Counted from the stretch's first letter, positions 20,390 through 33,022 are shown. The stretch is DNA of 64,000 bases from Clarireedia homoeocarpa (GCA_001465935.1 LNKV01000030.1:379443-443442), one strand, 5' to 3'. Numbers and translations: made by a program. Notes: generated by a model not told the origin, from the letters alone.

Positions 20390-23300
20390 TCAACCTCCCA
20401 AACTATCCATCACATCCAATGTCTGTTTTGCCCAATCGTTATGTCTGACACCACCTTCAATCGACCCGCTTCCACTTGGGCCTCTGACATTCACATGACT
20501 ATATGCCCTCTCTCTAACCACCGTCCCACTACTTTCCGTACTTTCATCCGAACCCAGCCTGAAACCTCCACTCATCGCCCCATCCCCTCCTCCCCCGCTT
20601 CTTCGTCTCCTCACCCCTCCATCCTCACTATGTTCCCTCCCAAACTGCACCGCCTGCACCTCCTCTTCACCTCGGCCCACTCCACCCCACCTTCCCAAAC
20701 CCCTCCGCTCTCCACTCATAACCTCGAGCACCTCTAACTTCCTCTCCGCCCCTATCGCTCTCCTCCTCCACTCATCCATTTCCTCCCTTAACATCTTCAC
20801 CTGTTCACTCAGCTCCTCAATCTCATACCTCACATTCATCTCCACACTCCTCATCTGCACCCACCTCTGCAACTCTCGTACCTCATCCGTTTTCTCCCTC
20901 ACTTGGCCCTGCAGTTCTTGGATCTGCGTATACAATTCCCTATTCCCTCTTGTCGGGACCTGCAATCCTTCTCCTGAGATATTCTCGCGATGGAAGCGTT
21001 CCAGAAAGTTTTGCACAGTCTCAAACTCGTCGGATGATGGCGTCAAGGTCTTGGCACTACCAATACTGCTGTATGCACCGTCTAAACCGGCGTTGGTCGT
21101 AGTAATGCCAGGTGGTTGTGGCGGTTCTGGCTCAACTGGTTTCAGTGGTATAGAAAGCGATGAAACAGGGCGTGGAGGTTCATCCCTCGAACCTTGAGGT
21201 GGCGTAGAATCTGGTATGAATTCTCTGAGCACCCTCTTCGGTGCAGGTGTCTTTGTTGGTGATGCCTGAGCCTGGGCTTGCTGATAGCGAGCTGCTAGAG
21301 CTGCTGCACGGACAGAGCGGACCGACTGTGCGGAGCGAACTGATCCTATAGATCTTGAAGGTGACGGTGGCGGATTGATAGTATACGGAGACACCAACCC
21401 ACCATCCTTTTGTAGTTCGTTATGCGAGTGTGACAGCTGGGAAAATGACTTTGACGGTGATAGAGCAGGCGGTGGAGGAGAGGGACTGGTTTGAAGAGGC
21501 GTTTTGGCTACAGCATTAAATCGGTCTGCGAGTGCTTTGACACTCACTTTTTTCGGAGTATTCATTGGCTCAGAAACGGTAAGTGGTCGTGGTCGTTGAG
21601 AATTAAGGTTAGAAATATCACTATTCAAGACCTGGGACTGATCCGGGGATTTTCGGTTTCTGAATTTTTCTCTGATAAATGCGACCTTGGATAAAGTAGC
21701 ACTAGATGTACTGTGACGTGGAGGCGTAGTTTCTGCTTGCTTGGCTTTTGTATTTGAAGAGTTTGAGTTACCAGGTAGTGTAGGATTATCCTTGTGTTCT
21801 GAGGGCACTTCTGCTTTTGACTTATTCCGCGTATCAGTTGACTCCTTTTTACCAGGGGCAGGATGGGTATCACGCCCCCCTGAGGACTCTACTTGGCCAC
21901 CATTCTGGACTGCATTGGAAGGGTGTTTTGACAGTGGATTTTGATGAGGTGTTTGCTGTTGTGAACTATTCTTTTGTCTGGCTGGCTTATCGTTCTCTGT
22001 TTTGTCGAGAAAATGAACACCTGAATCATGCTTGCTTTGCTCAATATTTTTAGATTTCTCCTCAGAATCAATAGACTTGACAGGAGAATCCAGAGCTTCA
22101 GCAAGTAAAGCCAATGAAGCTATATCTTCCTCATGAGATACTCTAGAAAGTTGATCCGTAGCATTGCTCTGCTTCAAGCTAGTGGTATCTGTCCAACGTT
22201 TGCGCTTAGGAGACCTAGTAACCGGCTCACTGGGATCAATGAGTGAGTGACCAGGTGTTTCAATTGGTGATGCAGACTCAAATTTTATATGCTTATAATG
22301 GTCTTTACTGGAAGATTGCGGTGGCCGGGGCGTTGAATCTTGGGCAGTTTTAGCATCAATGGATTGTGATTTGAGAGAAAGTTTAGATGACCTGGACCCC
22401 TTCGTATGCCCGATTTCGGAATGTGAGTCTGGCCAGCTATTTTGTTTTTTCTGGCTGCTGAGATTCAGTTTATATGCCTCCGATGGCTGCGTTGGCGGCT
22501 CACTTGTATCGCTCTCAAGCTTCTTGATGATCCCTTTGATTCGCGGCCCAGTAGCTACAGGTTTCGCAACGGGGCTCGACTCATTTTCCCCACCTTTTTG
22601 TGGGAGTGAAGTTGATGGAACGGCTCGGAGAACTTGTTTTGGCGTCCGCGTAAAGCTCAGTTTTCTATCCAGCACGAAAGAAGTCTCATCCGGATGCTCT
22701 TCCACAACAGCAGGGGAAAGTGTGCTCCCTGCTCTGGCAGTTATGACGGCCTTTCCTGGTGCCATTCGCTGCTGCCGTGCTCTCTGCTTCCTGACTTGTA
22801 TCGGATCAAGGGGTGATATTGGGGGATAGTCCGACGTCTCATTTACCACAACTTCCTTATGTTCTTTACGCCCTGCCAAAATGTCAGTGGATGATATTCA
22901 TCTCATGACATCGAGGTGAAGACTTACGTTGTGGTGGGGTAGGCGACAAGCTTCTATCAGCATATCTATTAGACTTCTCGTAAATCCAATCTGGCGGCTT
23001 CCGTAGAGAGAATGATTCTGACATCGAAGGACGTAAAATTGGTGATTTTCTGCCTCGGACGGCCAGACTTTTACTGCCTTCAACAGACTTAAGAGCTTCT
23101 AGATTTTTCATGTGTCTAACAATGTCCCTCCAGTGTGTAATAAGCATTTCTGCAATGCCATTGGCAACCTTGACTTTGTCAACAGTAGTGTTAAAGGTTA
23201 TTCCTTCCTCCAAACTTTTATTTTTCTTATGCCTGTCCCTTCTGTGCTTCGGTGGACCGATCGGGGTAAGAATTAAGCTGCCTTGAGGATCTGCTAGACG

Positions 23301-24680
23301 CAAGTTGTAGTTCTCCAAAAGATCTCCAACTAGAAGAGGGCCAAACACTATTCCAAGCGGACGATAGCCCATGAGATCGGACGTAGGAAGTGGTCTACCA
23401 CGGTCATCCTCCCTCCGAGCAGTCTCTGCTGCACGACCGACCATACAGAGAAGTCCAAAGACTGCACAGATAAGTTCTCTCCTGTATGCTGATCGCAGAG
23501 TTGCTATGGATAAGGCAATCAATCTCGCACGGACTTTACTATGCTTTGTCCTTGTCAACTCAGGGTCACTACGAAGATGTGTCTGTATAGACACAAGAGC
23601 ATCGAAAAGAGGAAGGGAGCCTAGAATGCCGCCTGGTATGCCAGAAAGGAACTTTTTAAATGCGGATGCAACATCGTGTACGTCGCATTGAATGTGATCT
23701 GGAAGCGTGGGGCACCTGACTGTACCGGCTACAAGCCCTCCTTCATCATTTACCAAACAGTAATGATTATACAGTAGAGTGATTGTGTTTTGTGATCCAG
23801 GAATCCGAAACACACCTCGAGTGGCAGGAGCTGGACCCAATTAGTCATGTAAACCTGTAATATTGGATCCTTCCATTACCATGTTGAATCAAGTATTGAG
23901 CTGTAGCACGTAGACATGTCGGCAAAGCCAAGCTGCCAGCAGCATATTCGGCCGGCAAATATAAAAGACTGGATCCACAAAGACGGACAAGCTCTACTAA
24001 GTCTCTGTCTTTTAGGGTGTCTCGCCTTGCCCTCAATCGCAAGGAGTCACTGATGCTTCGCTTGCTTTGAAGATGTCGGGGTTCTTTCTTTGATTTGATG
24101 CTTGGAGACGAGGATGTTTTTCGGAAGAGTTTTCTTGATAACCAACTTCCGGTCTTGTCAGGGGCATCTTCGTGATACTGTATTGCTTCTTAGTAAAACA
24201 GTTTGCATTGTAGGCACAATAGACTTACTGGGTCGATTTCATATTCGCTGGGAACGAAAGTGCGCACACCATGCTGTAAAATGGTTAGCTCTGGCTTTTG
24301 TGACATGGAAAGGCTCTGCAAACCTTTTCCGCCAGCCGATTGAACTCTTCCACAAAGTGCATTCGATCATCCATGTCATCGGCATCAGATACGCCACCAC
24401 TCGAGGATGTCCAGGTATTGCTACTGCAGAGGCCACGGCGAATCTTGAGTCTTTCCGCGTTATCGAATCCATCATCTTCACAAAGAGTTGTATCTAAGTT
24501 CGGTTTGCTGGCCGGGACTTTTAACGAGGCATTTCTCTCAGGAATATTTTGGTTTCGCAAGAGGCCTTGGGCGATGCTTGCGTCGTCTGTGAGGAACCCG
24601 AACCCATCTAATTGTTGCTGTCGGAGTGATAATGTAGCTGATGATGCCCTTGAGTTAAGACGATGACTATTAGATTTCAT
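20390..24680 (-). CDS. RhoGAP-domain protein with C-terminal coiled coil
   Basis: Five exons: 24680-24324, 24273-24229, 24177-23880, 23830-22928 and 22872-20390; 1361 aa, exact frame, four introns of 49-55 nt. The RhoGAP domain spans about residues 180-400: AEYAAGSLALPTCLRATAQY, then GVFRIPGS with the likely catalytic arginine finger, VASAFKKFLSGIPGG, and GYRPLGIVFGPLLVGDLL. A long Ser/Pro-rich disordered region with many SP/TP sites follows, and a coiled coil (YTQIQELQGQVREKTDEVRE onward, about 1170-1240) lies near the end. Such proteins switch off Rho/Cdc42-type GTPases in polarity, septation or wall control; which GTPase is unknown. The small 45-nt second exon was placed by reading frames. 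The 829-aa minus-strand frame at the 3' end is the last exon of this gene, not a separate gene. Confidence 0.88.
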
Positions 24681-25259
24681 TGTGATGTACTGGATGCTTT
24701 GAAGTAATATTCAACAACTTCTCGGCGATATGAAGTATTTTCCTTGGATATTAAAGAGAACAAAAGTTAACGGAAACAATGGTTCATACTAGCATCAACT
24801 ATCAAGCAGGAAGCTAGGCATTTGTATTTACTACGTAAGTCGGCAGCGAAATAAGAGGAAGCAGCGACTTACAGCTAACAGAAGCAAACGTCGAGAAATG
24901 CCATGCCAATCGTTGGCGGATGTATCAGGCCAAGATCAGATCTTCCTCTTTAAATCACTGAAGCCTCCATCACACGCTCCTTATCATGAGAAAAATGTAC
25001 ATAAATACCCAGCATCGAAGTAAAGATTTCGTAAATTGCAAGTCTCATTCGCTGCCATCACATGCATGAGATTCCTTAAGTATTGCCCAGAAACTTGCAA
25101 AACTATTCCTACTCCGCAGTTCACAAAATGGTATTCACAAAAATGAAGAAATTGCCCGAAAACCCCATACGGCCTTTCCAATGACCAGTGTAAATCGTCC
25201 GTACGCCAAATCGCTATGCAACGCCTTCCGTTCTCGTAAATCATAACCAAGACCTATGG
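24681..25259. other. Intergenic, no gene seen
   Basis: 579 bp between the SNF4 stop and the RhoGAP start, both minus strand. Likely RhoGAP promoter and SNF4 3' UTR. The 88-aa minus frame at 24984-25250 has no recognisable features. Confidence 0.5.
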
Positions 25260-26611
25260 CTAATCATCAACCTCCCCTTCCAAGAGTACATATTGTAAAA
25301 TGTCAGATAAAGAGATGACGCCTTTGAGGCGATTGTCTTCATCTAGAACCACCAAACGATGGACTCGGGACTTTCGGATTGTGTCAAAAAGAGAATCCAA
25401 TCTGTCCTCCTCGCTGCATGTATAGATACCTGGGAAATCTTCAGGCCTATTGGACAACGCTTCTCCCACAGTTGTGGTAAGGCCGTCGTAGACGCCACCT
25501 TTAATGATTGTTATGACGTCCACCCCTTCGAAAACGTTGAGCACACGCGACTCAGTATCCACGATAGGAACACTTGAGATGCTGTATTTGACCATCAAGT
25601 GTATCACATCGATCACAGGAGTGTCCATGCTTGCTGTGTGTAAATCTCTATACGTTCCAAGTCCAATTTCAAGAACGCTCTTCTTTAACTTCTCGGTTTC
25701 GCTCACGTTCACTGCAATGAACTTCAAAATGCGATACTGTGTAATCACACTGACCACCATTTCTCTTCCAGTCTCATCGTCGATATCAACCAGAGGAATT
25801 CGTCGAGCTCGAGTTTGCAGCATTTCTCTACATGCTTCATAAAGTGGCCGAGTAGGATGTACCGAGATCGTTTCGAGAGGTAGAACTCCAATGGCCTTCT
25901 CAATATCTAGCACACGATTAGTCCTATGCGCGAGGACCATAATGGTTAAACTTACCTCTTAGACTGCTCAATTTAAACTGATCGATCTGATTGAGTGCTT
26001 CAGGATTCTGCCAATAGTATTGTATAACATTGATGTAGTCTGAGGTCGTAAGAAGACCTGCGAATGTCGAAGTGTGCGAGTCCCATAGTGGTGCTGAGAC
26101 GATTCCTGGAAGATTCGATCAGCATCAAGCATCAAATCGACTATATGGAAGCTTCATGAATTACCATTTTGTAAAAGAATGGTCAGGCTTTTCTTGACGA
26201 GTAGATCCGTGTTAAGGATTATGAGTCGGAAGGAAAGTGGTAGGACATCGTAACTCGTACGGCGCTTGAGGAAATCTCGAATGGATTTCTGTTGGGTAAA
26301 AAGATGTCAGCCTTGGATAGGATATGTATAGACCCCCACGACGATCTCATAATCATCTTATGAGTGGTATTGCTCAAGGAGCGATAACGGGAATCCCTTA
26401 CCAGGCCCTGCCGCTGGTCCTTGTCCTGCGCAGTCATCGGCTTCTCTTGCTGCACCTGCATCTCAGGGACCTTCCCTCTTGGAAGAAGGAAGGTCGAGGG
26501 TTGAGCTATGAGCGACTCGTGATCATGTCTAGCGATAATGGGTGGTTGTGATGGGATGGCGTCTGCGGGATTGGACCCCGCTGGCTGTGTATCTTCTGCC
26601 ATATCAGACAT
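25260..26611 (-). CDS. SNF4: AMPK/SNF1 complex gamma subunit (four CBS domains)
   Basis: Four exons: 26611-26402, 26288-26165, 26105-25956 and 25906-25260; 376 aa with exact frame. After a polar N-terminus (about 70 aa) the protein enters CBS repeats: KSIRDFLKRRTSYDVLPLSF and IVSAPLWDSHTSTFAGLLTT (first), ISVHPTRPLYEACREML with RIPLVDIDDETG (second), TPVIDVIHLMVKYSISSVPI (third), and SLFDTIRKSRVHRLVVLDED with LKGVISLSDILQYVLL (fourth). These are hallmarks of Snf4/AMPK-gamma, the adenine-nucleotide-sensing regulatory subunit of the SNF1 kinase, which controls glucose derepression. Length is close to yeast Snf4 plus an N-terminal extension. Basic residues such as R and H in the fourth repeat (RVHRLVV) fit nucleotide binding. 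Confidence 0.93.
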
Positions 26612-28626
26612 GGATTATGCTTAGGTAAATCCGTGGGGAGCGCATCGATGTTGGGGTACGGAATGGATTCAATTGTTTTATCTAAAGAGGGCTTTAGGTA
26701 AAGCGTGGCATGGAAAGTCGAGGTTGTATTGTCCAGAATGAAAGAGTGGTTGATCTTGGGAAGCTTGGAACAATGTTAGGAAGAAGGTGGGGCAGGAATT
26801 ACATGTGCGAAAAGTCTGGGGATTTTTGCTGATCATTTTATTTTCACTTAAACTATCCCACCCCATCTCTCTGCATCGGTATCGCGCTTCGAGGAAACGC
26901 ATTAGAAGCCTTCGGCATTGCACATATCGATATCTCTCTGCAGTTACAATATGCCTCATGGCATGGCTTCTAATTAATCTTGCTGGTGTCAATGGTGACA
27001 GGCACAAGAGGGTAATTCACGAATATACCTGCGCAACAGTTTGGCTTGGGCAAGATCCCCTCACCGCAGCTATCTCATCTCCATATCCAGGAGAATCATT
27101 CGATCCCACACATATCTATATCCCCTCTACTCCCCTTTGACTTGGAATTGGATCTCGGGGGACATTGAGACTCGAGACTATTAAATCATTGAACATGGTT
27201 TGCAGAGGCCCTTTCCTTGGTATGATGAAAGACCGCTGGGTGGGACTCGAGGCTTTCTACCTCTTCCAAGAGGCGACTACTGCAGACGACTGTACCCAAT
27301 AAGGAGCACATGAGGCAATCATGGATTCGGAACAGAGACCGTATACTCGGCGTCCACTGTGCAATCACCCCATCCCTCAGTCACCACGTTTGCTTGTATG
27401 CAAGTACGTATTCGAGGCACATCTCTTGAGCCCTCTGTCCCTTGTTGCGTTGGGCTGCACCTACGTGCATGAACTTCGACTCCGAGAGCAGCTAGTTTTC
27501 CGTTTTCCCTATCGCCGCCCACGAAATTGAGGTAGCATGCTACTACCTACTGTACAATGCACATTGCGGCGTCATAGTAGTTTGAGGCATCTCTCTGCAT
27601 CCCCAGGTTAATGACCAAAGATATACTTCCGTATGTAAGTCCATTTCGCGGCGGATTTCCAGATCGGTTGGCTTGCAGAGGCATATCCACATGACGATCT
27701 TCAACCATGAGGACCATCACCATAGGAACACGTCGATATAAAACACTTTGCTGTACAATACCGCGATTTCAGATCGCCTGTTGTCAGTTCATTGGTAGAT
27801 TCAGACCGTACGTGGGAGGAGTTCGAGGTTCCTAGGTATGCGTTTGCATCTTTTTATTGGGGCGAAATATCGGTGTAAATAGTAGTGTGCCAGTCATTTG
27901 TATATAATTGTGGATCCACGACAAATTTTGGACCTTCGTACACCTTCATGCTTTATAACCAGGACGAACAGGATTTGTTTATGCCGGGATACGCGTGCTT
28001 GCAGAGCATTTCTTCCATCCATGGGTCATGTATCATGTATCATGTAGCTTGTACTTGTACTTGTATCCGGTGTTTGGTAAATGGGATGTATAAGTTCTTG
28101 AGGCGGGAAGCCTCAAAAACAGGTGGATGGGTGGGAAGAGTGGGAAGAGTGTGATGTGTGGATCATTTTGGAGAAACAGTACTTCGTACAAGCAACTACA
28201 GAGTGGCTCGCCTCGGCATGCTACTCGAGCACATCGCATTGATATCGACATCGGGTGGGCAGAAAGAGGGGGTGTGAAGGGGGGGCAGGAAGGGGGGGCA
28301 GAGAAAAGCAGGACAGTAACCGTACGCTCTACAAATACGAAAGGCATAACTGAGTTGTACATCGGTCGAATCGAAAGTCTGAGTTGAAGACGGCTTCTGG
28401 GGATGGTTACTCACGCATATGCTCCGTAAGAGAAATAGGTCAGACTGTCTCAAAAAGATCCAAGACACTTGACCGATAGCTATCAAGATTCCCGGAAAAA
28501 GTCCCTTGCGCAACGCGAAAATATTCAAAGAATGGGATCCTGATGGATCTGATATGCCTTTTGACCTCTGAATTTTGACGTTATTTCCCGGATTGGGAAT
28601 TCCCTAGCATGTTAGCTCTTTGGCAC

Positions 28627-28657
28627 CCATCTATCCCCATCTATCCCCATCTATCCC
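28627..28657. repeat. 10-bp tandem repeat (ccatctatcc), 3 copies
   Basis: Three tandem copies; the minus strand has four GGG/GGGG runs spaced by 6-nt ATAGAT loops, a minimal G-quadruplex pattern. Confidence 0.85.
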
Positions 28658-29141
28658 TCGCCACTGTGACAGTTTAGCCGCAAGGCTCCATTTTACTGCT
28701 GGTGGCATCATGTTTGGGATCGGCCGGCCGGGGATTCAACCCAAACTCGAGGGCCCATCGTCGAAAGCTGCAGCAATTCCCTGATTGTTGATAGTCGGAC
28801 CGCCGCTTCTTGGGGCTTTCCTATGCGACGGAAAGGAGGGATGCGTGAGAGACAGCCCAGAAAGTCCCGAAAGCCCCCAGCGTCCCCAACGTCCAGAAAC
28901 TCGAGACTTGGAGGCGTATGCAGAAGACCTTCATCTCGACCAGAACTCCGGACAATATATGGTCATGAACTGTACTGCATGTTCCATGTGATATGACTTC
29001 CCGTCGTTGCCCAGATTCGGATTTTGCTTTCGTGACTAGGGGAGACGGGGAGCTAAGGGTGTTAGTCGTAGTCTCGTAGATTGTTATGGTTGTTCATGGA
29101 CAGGGATGGCGTCGATGGATATGGATGGATTCTTCTTCGAA

Positions 29142-29188
29142 GCTGGCTGGTTGGCTGGGGTTGGCTGGCTGGCTGGTTGGTTGGCTGG
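29142..29188. repeat. GGCT/GGTT simple repeat
   Basis: Interrupted tetranucleotide array of ggct and ggtt about 450 bp upstream of VAC8. Confidence 0.85.
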
Positions 29189-29639
29189 CATTTTTTGCTT
29201 GAGGCTGGTAAAAAGTGTAGACGCATGGTCCGTGCGTACTTTGTCGTGTACAGCCAGCCAGCGGCCGCCGTGGTGTACAGTTAAGTCCAAGACCGTAGCT
29301 TGCTTGGGAAGACAAGCTCTCTCCCATCTTAAACCTCGACCCTTCTCCATCAAGAAGGGACCGTCTGCAGAATTATTACTATTTTCATTATTCCGTCCTC
29401 CATCATCACCCCATACTCGCCGTTTCCTGTCGAAAAAAAAAAAAAAAAGGGTCATCGAGCCTTCCTTACCACGACCCTCACTATACCTATAACCAAGCAG
29501 AATCTTAATCGCTTTCCAATCTCACAACCCTCGCTTTGTTTAGACGATCCACGACTCACTTCGCAACGCATTCCAACACCAAATAATTGAACCTCGATCT
29601 TAGCACAACCTATCAGTCCTACGGGACAAGCATCTAGAT

Positions 29640-31776
29640 ATGGGTGGCGTCTGCTCTTCTTGCTGTGGGGGTACGTACCGCGGATTCCTTAACTCGGGGT
29701 GCATTTACTCATCGTGGTGGTTTGCTAGGTAAATCCCGAGATGGCTTGTACGAACCGGTACTGGCAGAGAGCGAAAGAGAAGCTGTAGCAGATTTGCTAC
29801 AATACCTGGAGAATGTAAGGAGACCTTGATCTACACGGATGTCTATGTCAATCTCTAACAAATTATCCATAGCGCGGTGAGACCGACTTCTTCTCGGGCG
29901 AGCCCCTGCGAGCCTTGAGCACCTTGGTATTCTCGGACAACGTCGACCTCCAACGAAGTGCAAGTTTAACATTCGCCGAAATCACAGAGCGAGGTATGTT
30001 TTTGTCGTGATGTAGAGCTGGGTCTGTGGATGAGATTCCGGGCACGGATCGGCGGTGTTTGAGGGCGTTCAAGATTTGACCGGCAGAGACCTCACATGCT
30101 GGTACCCTTTCGGAACTTCTTCTGATACATGGACCCGGGTTACCATCGCGTGACGAAGCATAATACTGACGGATTTTTAGATGTGCGCGAGGTCAACCGC
30201 GACACACTCGAGCCGATACTTTTCCTTTTACAAAGCCCGGATATCGAAGTGCAACGAGCAGCAAGCGCAGCGCTAGGAAATTTGGCTGTGAACAGTGAGT
30301 GACGGTCTTCTGTGATATTGATCAAGACTAACCCAAAGCAGCGGAGAACAAAGTTGCAATCGTGCTTCTGGGTGGTCTTACACCCCTAATTCGACAGATG
30401 ATGTCCCCAAATGTTGAGGTGCAATGTAACGCCGTCGGTTGTATCACCAACTTGGCGACACATGAGGACAACAAGGCAAAGATTGCACGATCAGGAGCAT
30501 TAGGGCCCCTCACTCGACTGGCGAAATCAAAAGATATGCGGGTTCAGCGAAATGCCACCGGTGCTCTCTTGAATATGACACACTCTGGTAGGCACATATA
30601 AACTCTCTCCCATTGATAGTTTGATACTAACCAAAGACAGACGAAAATCGCCAGCAGCTCGTCAACGCTGGTGCTATACCTGTCCTCGTGCAGCTCCTCT
30701 CTTCCTCGGACGTAGATGTCCAATATTACTGCACAACTGCATTAAGTAACATTGCTGTTGATTCTAACAACCGGAAAAAGCTAGCCCAGAACGAAAATAG
30801 ACTCATCCAGTCTCTGGTAAACCTAATGGATTCATCTTCACCAAAAGTGCAATGTCAAGCCGCTCTTGCCCTGAGAAATCTTGCTTCCGACGAAAAGTAT
30901 CAACTCGAAATTGTGCGCGCTCGTGGCCTGGCCCCATTATTACGTCTCTTACAATCATCTTACCTGCCTCTCATACTATCTGCTGTCGCCTGTATACGCA
31001 ACATATCGATACATCCTTTGAACGAATCCCCTATCATAGATGCCGGCTTCTTAAAACCCCTGGTCGACTTATTAGGATCAACCGATAATGAGGAAATTCA
31101 ATGCCACGCTATCTCGACGCTCCGGAATTTAGCAGCAAGCTCTGATCGTAACAAGGCGTTGGTTTTGGAAGCTGGTGCAGTACAGAAGTGCAAACAACTC
31201 GTCCTCGACGTTCCACTTAGCGTACAATCCGAAATGACTGCTGCAATTGCTGTATTGGCTTTAAGTGATGACCTCAAGACTCATTTGCTCAACTTAGGCG
31301 TGTTTGACGTTCTCATTCCTTTGACGGATTCGCAGAGCATTGAGGTACAAGGAAACAGTGCCGCTGCTCTAGGTAACCTGTCTTCTAAAGGTACGTCTGG
31401 TGAACTATATGCCCGTGATGATCAAAACTAATATCGAATTCTAGTTGGTGATTACTCTATCTTCATCCAGGACTGGACAGAACCAAATGGCGGTATCCAC
31501 GGATATTTGAAGCGTTTCCTTGCTAGTGGCGACCCGACCTTCCAGCACATTGCGATTTGGACATTGCTTCAGCTGTTGGAATCCGAGGACAAGAAGCTTA
31601 TTAACTTGATTGGAAAATCGGAAGAGATTGTGCAAATGATTAAGACAATCGCCGACAAACAAATTGATTCTGACGACGAAGGCGAGGAAGATGGGGAGGG
31701 AGAGGTCATCACACTGGCGCAGCGATCTCTACAACTCCTCGGCCAGGGTGGAAAATCTTCCCATATTGAAGGGTGA
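29640..31776 (+). CDS. VAC8: Vacuolar armadillo-repeat protein Vac8
   Basis: Seven exons: 29640-29670, 29729-29814, 29873-29993, 30181-30294, 30342-30587, 30641-31390 and 31445-31776; 559 aa with exact frame. The N-terminus MGGVCSSCCGG carries Gly2 for myristoylation and Cys5/8/9 for palmitoylation, which anchor Vac8 to the vacuole. About eleven armadillo repeats follow, with signatures DLQRSASLTFAEITER, VEVQCNAVGCITNLATHED, VQRNATGALLNMTHS, VQYYCTTALSNIAVD and EEIQCHAISTLRNLAASS. The acidic tail has DSDDEGEEDGEGE. Vac8 acts in vacuole inheritance, homotypic fusion, nucleus-vacuole junctions and Cvt/selective autophagy. Introns cluster in the 5' half; the first coding exon encodes only the lipidation motif. 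Confidence 0.97.
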
Positions 31777-32165
31777 ATGGTCTCACAAGAAAAGATTTCT
31801 TTATAATTTGCATCTAGCTTTTGGGTTGGCACGGTGTTAGGAGTATGACCAAAGGCATAATCGTTTTGAAGCGAGCATTGGCGGAGAATGGGTTATTATA
31901 ACTCCCGATTACTTGTTCGATGGCGATCTCTTTATGGATTTGCCATCACAAATATTTTTCACGTTTACCTCCACCTTTTCGCAGCTCATTTGGAACTCTA
32001 GTAGTTATTCCGGTGTAATTAGATAGAACATGATATCCAAAGCTTCGAATACTACTCGAAATATCCTCAAAGACCAAGCAGCACAAGGCGATTCTCCTAA
32101 AGGTTTGAATGACACATGATTGAAGAAGAATTGTAAAACTGGTGATTGTCCCAGAGCTCCAAGTT
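31777..32165. other. Short convergent intergenic region
   Basis: 389 bp between the VAC8 and IMP1 stop codons (tail to tail). Likely overlapping 3' UTRs; nothing else seen. Confidence 0.6.
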
Positions 32166-32835
32166 CTACTCTACCTCCTCGACAGGTGTCAGAGGATTTT
32201 CAATCCACCCCCTTTCCTTCCAAGGCAGAACTTTTGCAATAATCTTCCCCCTTATCAATGCCATCGGTACGGGACCAAACATCCTCGAGTCTCTTGACCA
32301 TGGTAAATTATCCCCCACTAACCAACAGTGGCCCTCTGGTACCTGTGAAGTGTTAGTCCTTTATCCATGCTCAATCTCAGGGTGCTTTCACACATACTCT
32401 AATCATCTCATTATGTCCCGATCCTGGCGTTCCCATCATCACACAATCACCAGCTAACCCAATCACCCTCTTAATCGCCAATTCTCCCGGCACAGCTACG
32501 GAATCAAACGTGACACAATCTCCCACTTGGATACCACGCCCTCGTCGATACCCTCTGTCAATGAGGAAACAATCACCGGCTACAAGGAACCTCGGAAGCA
32601 TGGATGCACCACCTGCTGGGGCTAGACCATACATGTATTCTTGGACAACATGGTAGGCGAAACAGAATTTGACGACCGCTATACATACGCGAAAGGGGTG
32701 ACCGGCATACCGATTTTTGGCGGAGTCAAATATGCGAGACGCGGTTGAGAAGGTGCGGCTGTGGGGGAGAGATGGGCTGGAACGAAACGATCTAAACGCT
32801 CGAAATGGCCGGATCAATGTTCTGAAAGCTGTCAT
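32166..32835 (-). CDS. IMP1: Mitochondrial inner membrane protease subunit 1 (frameshifted)
   Basis: Exon 1 is 32835-32398 and exon 2 starts at 32343. Seen: a basic, Ser-rich presequence; a hydrophobic segment near residues 48-63; the catalytic serine Ser78 in GASMLPRF; the general base Lys122 in ELAIKRVIGLAGD; and box E, GHCWLVGDNLPWSRDSR, encoded by exon 2. This is the S26 signal peptidase of the inner membrane that matures proteins sorted to the intermembrane space. Oddity: right after RDSRM an extra base (plus-strand C near 32280) shifts the frame. The expected continuation FGPVPMALIRGKIIAKVL to the stop at 32166 is intact but in the other frame. As given, the protein would end about 20 residues later after unrelated sequence. 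Either a sequence error or a real C-terminal frameshift; the catalytic dyad is upstream of the break. Confidence 0.88.
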
Positions 32836-33022
32836 GACATGTTCTTCTGCGATATTTACAACATCTGATCTGAAATCGTCAGGTGGTGGAGTTTCAAGAA
32901 CTTTTGATATACCTTGATGCCTATTTGGGATTAGGCGAGGTCGGGAATTATTCTGTCAACAAACTTCCCCAGCTCTTTTCTTCAAGTTACCTCACAACCA
33001 CGCTCCTTCCAATATATACCAA
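32836..33022. promoter_or_regulatory. 187-bp bidirectional promoter IMP1 / mitochondrial IF3
   Basis: Only 187 bp separate the start codons of two divergent genes whose products both act in mitochondria. Both promoters and 5' UTRs must lie here or overlap the genes. I see no canonical TATA box. Confidence 0.55.

Larger units (their letters stand above)
26612..29639. other. 3-kb region without recognisable gene
   Basis: Divergent flank between SNF4 (-) and VAC8 (+). No frame has the composition of a conserved protein and I found no plausible spliced chain. It contains a CATCTATCCC triplication (28627-28657), a GGCT/GGTT simple repeat (29142-29188) and an A16 run at about 29432. The distal ends must hold the two promoters; the middle could hold non-coding RNAs or old repeats, which I cannot show. 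Confidence 0.5.

Noticed and set aside
20288..20737. 149-codon plus-strand frame rich in Pro/Ser/Thr
   Set aside because: It overlaps the C-terminal exon of the RhoGAP gene antisense; that exon has the coiled coil and exact splice continuity, so this is a shadow.
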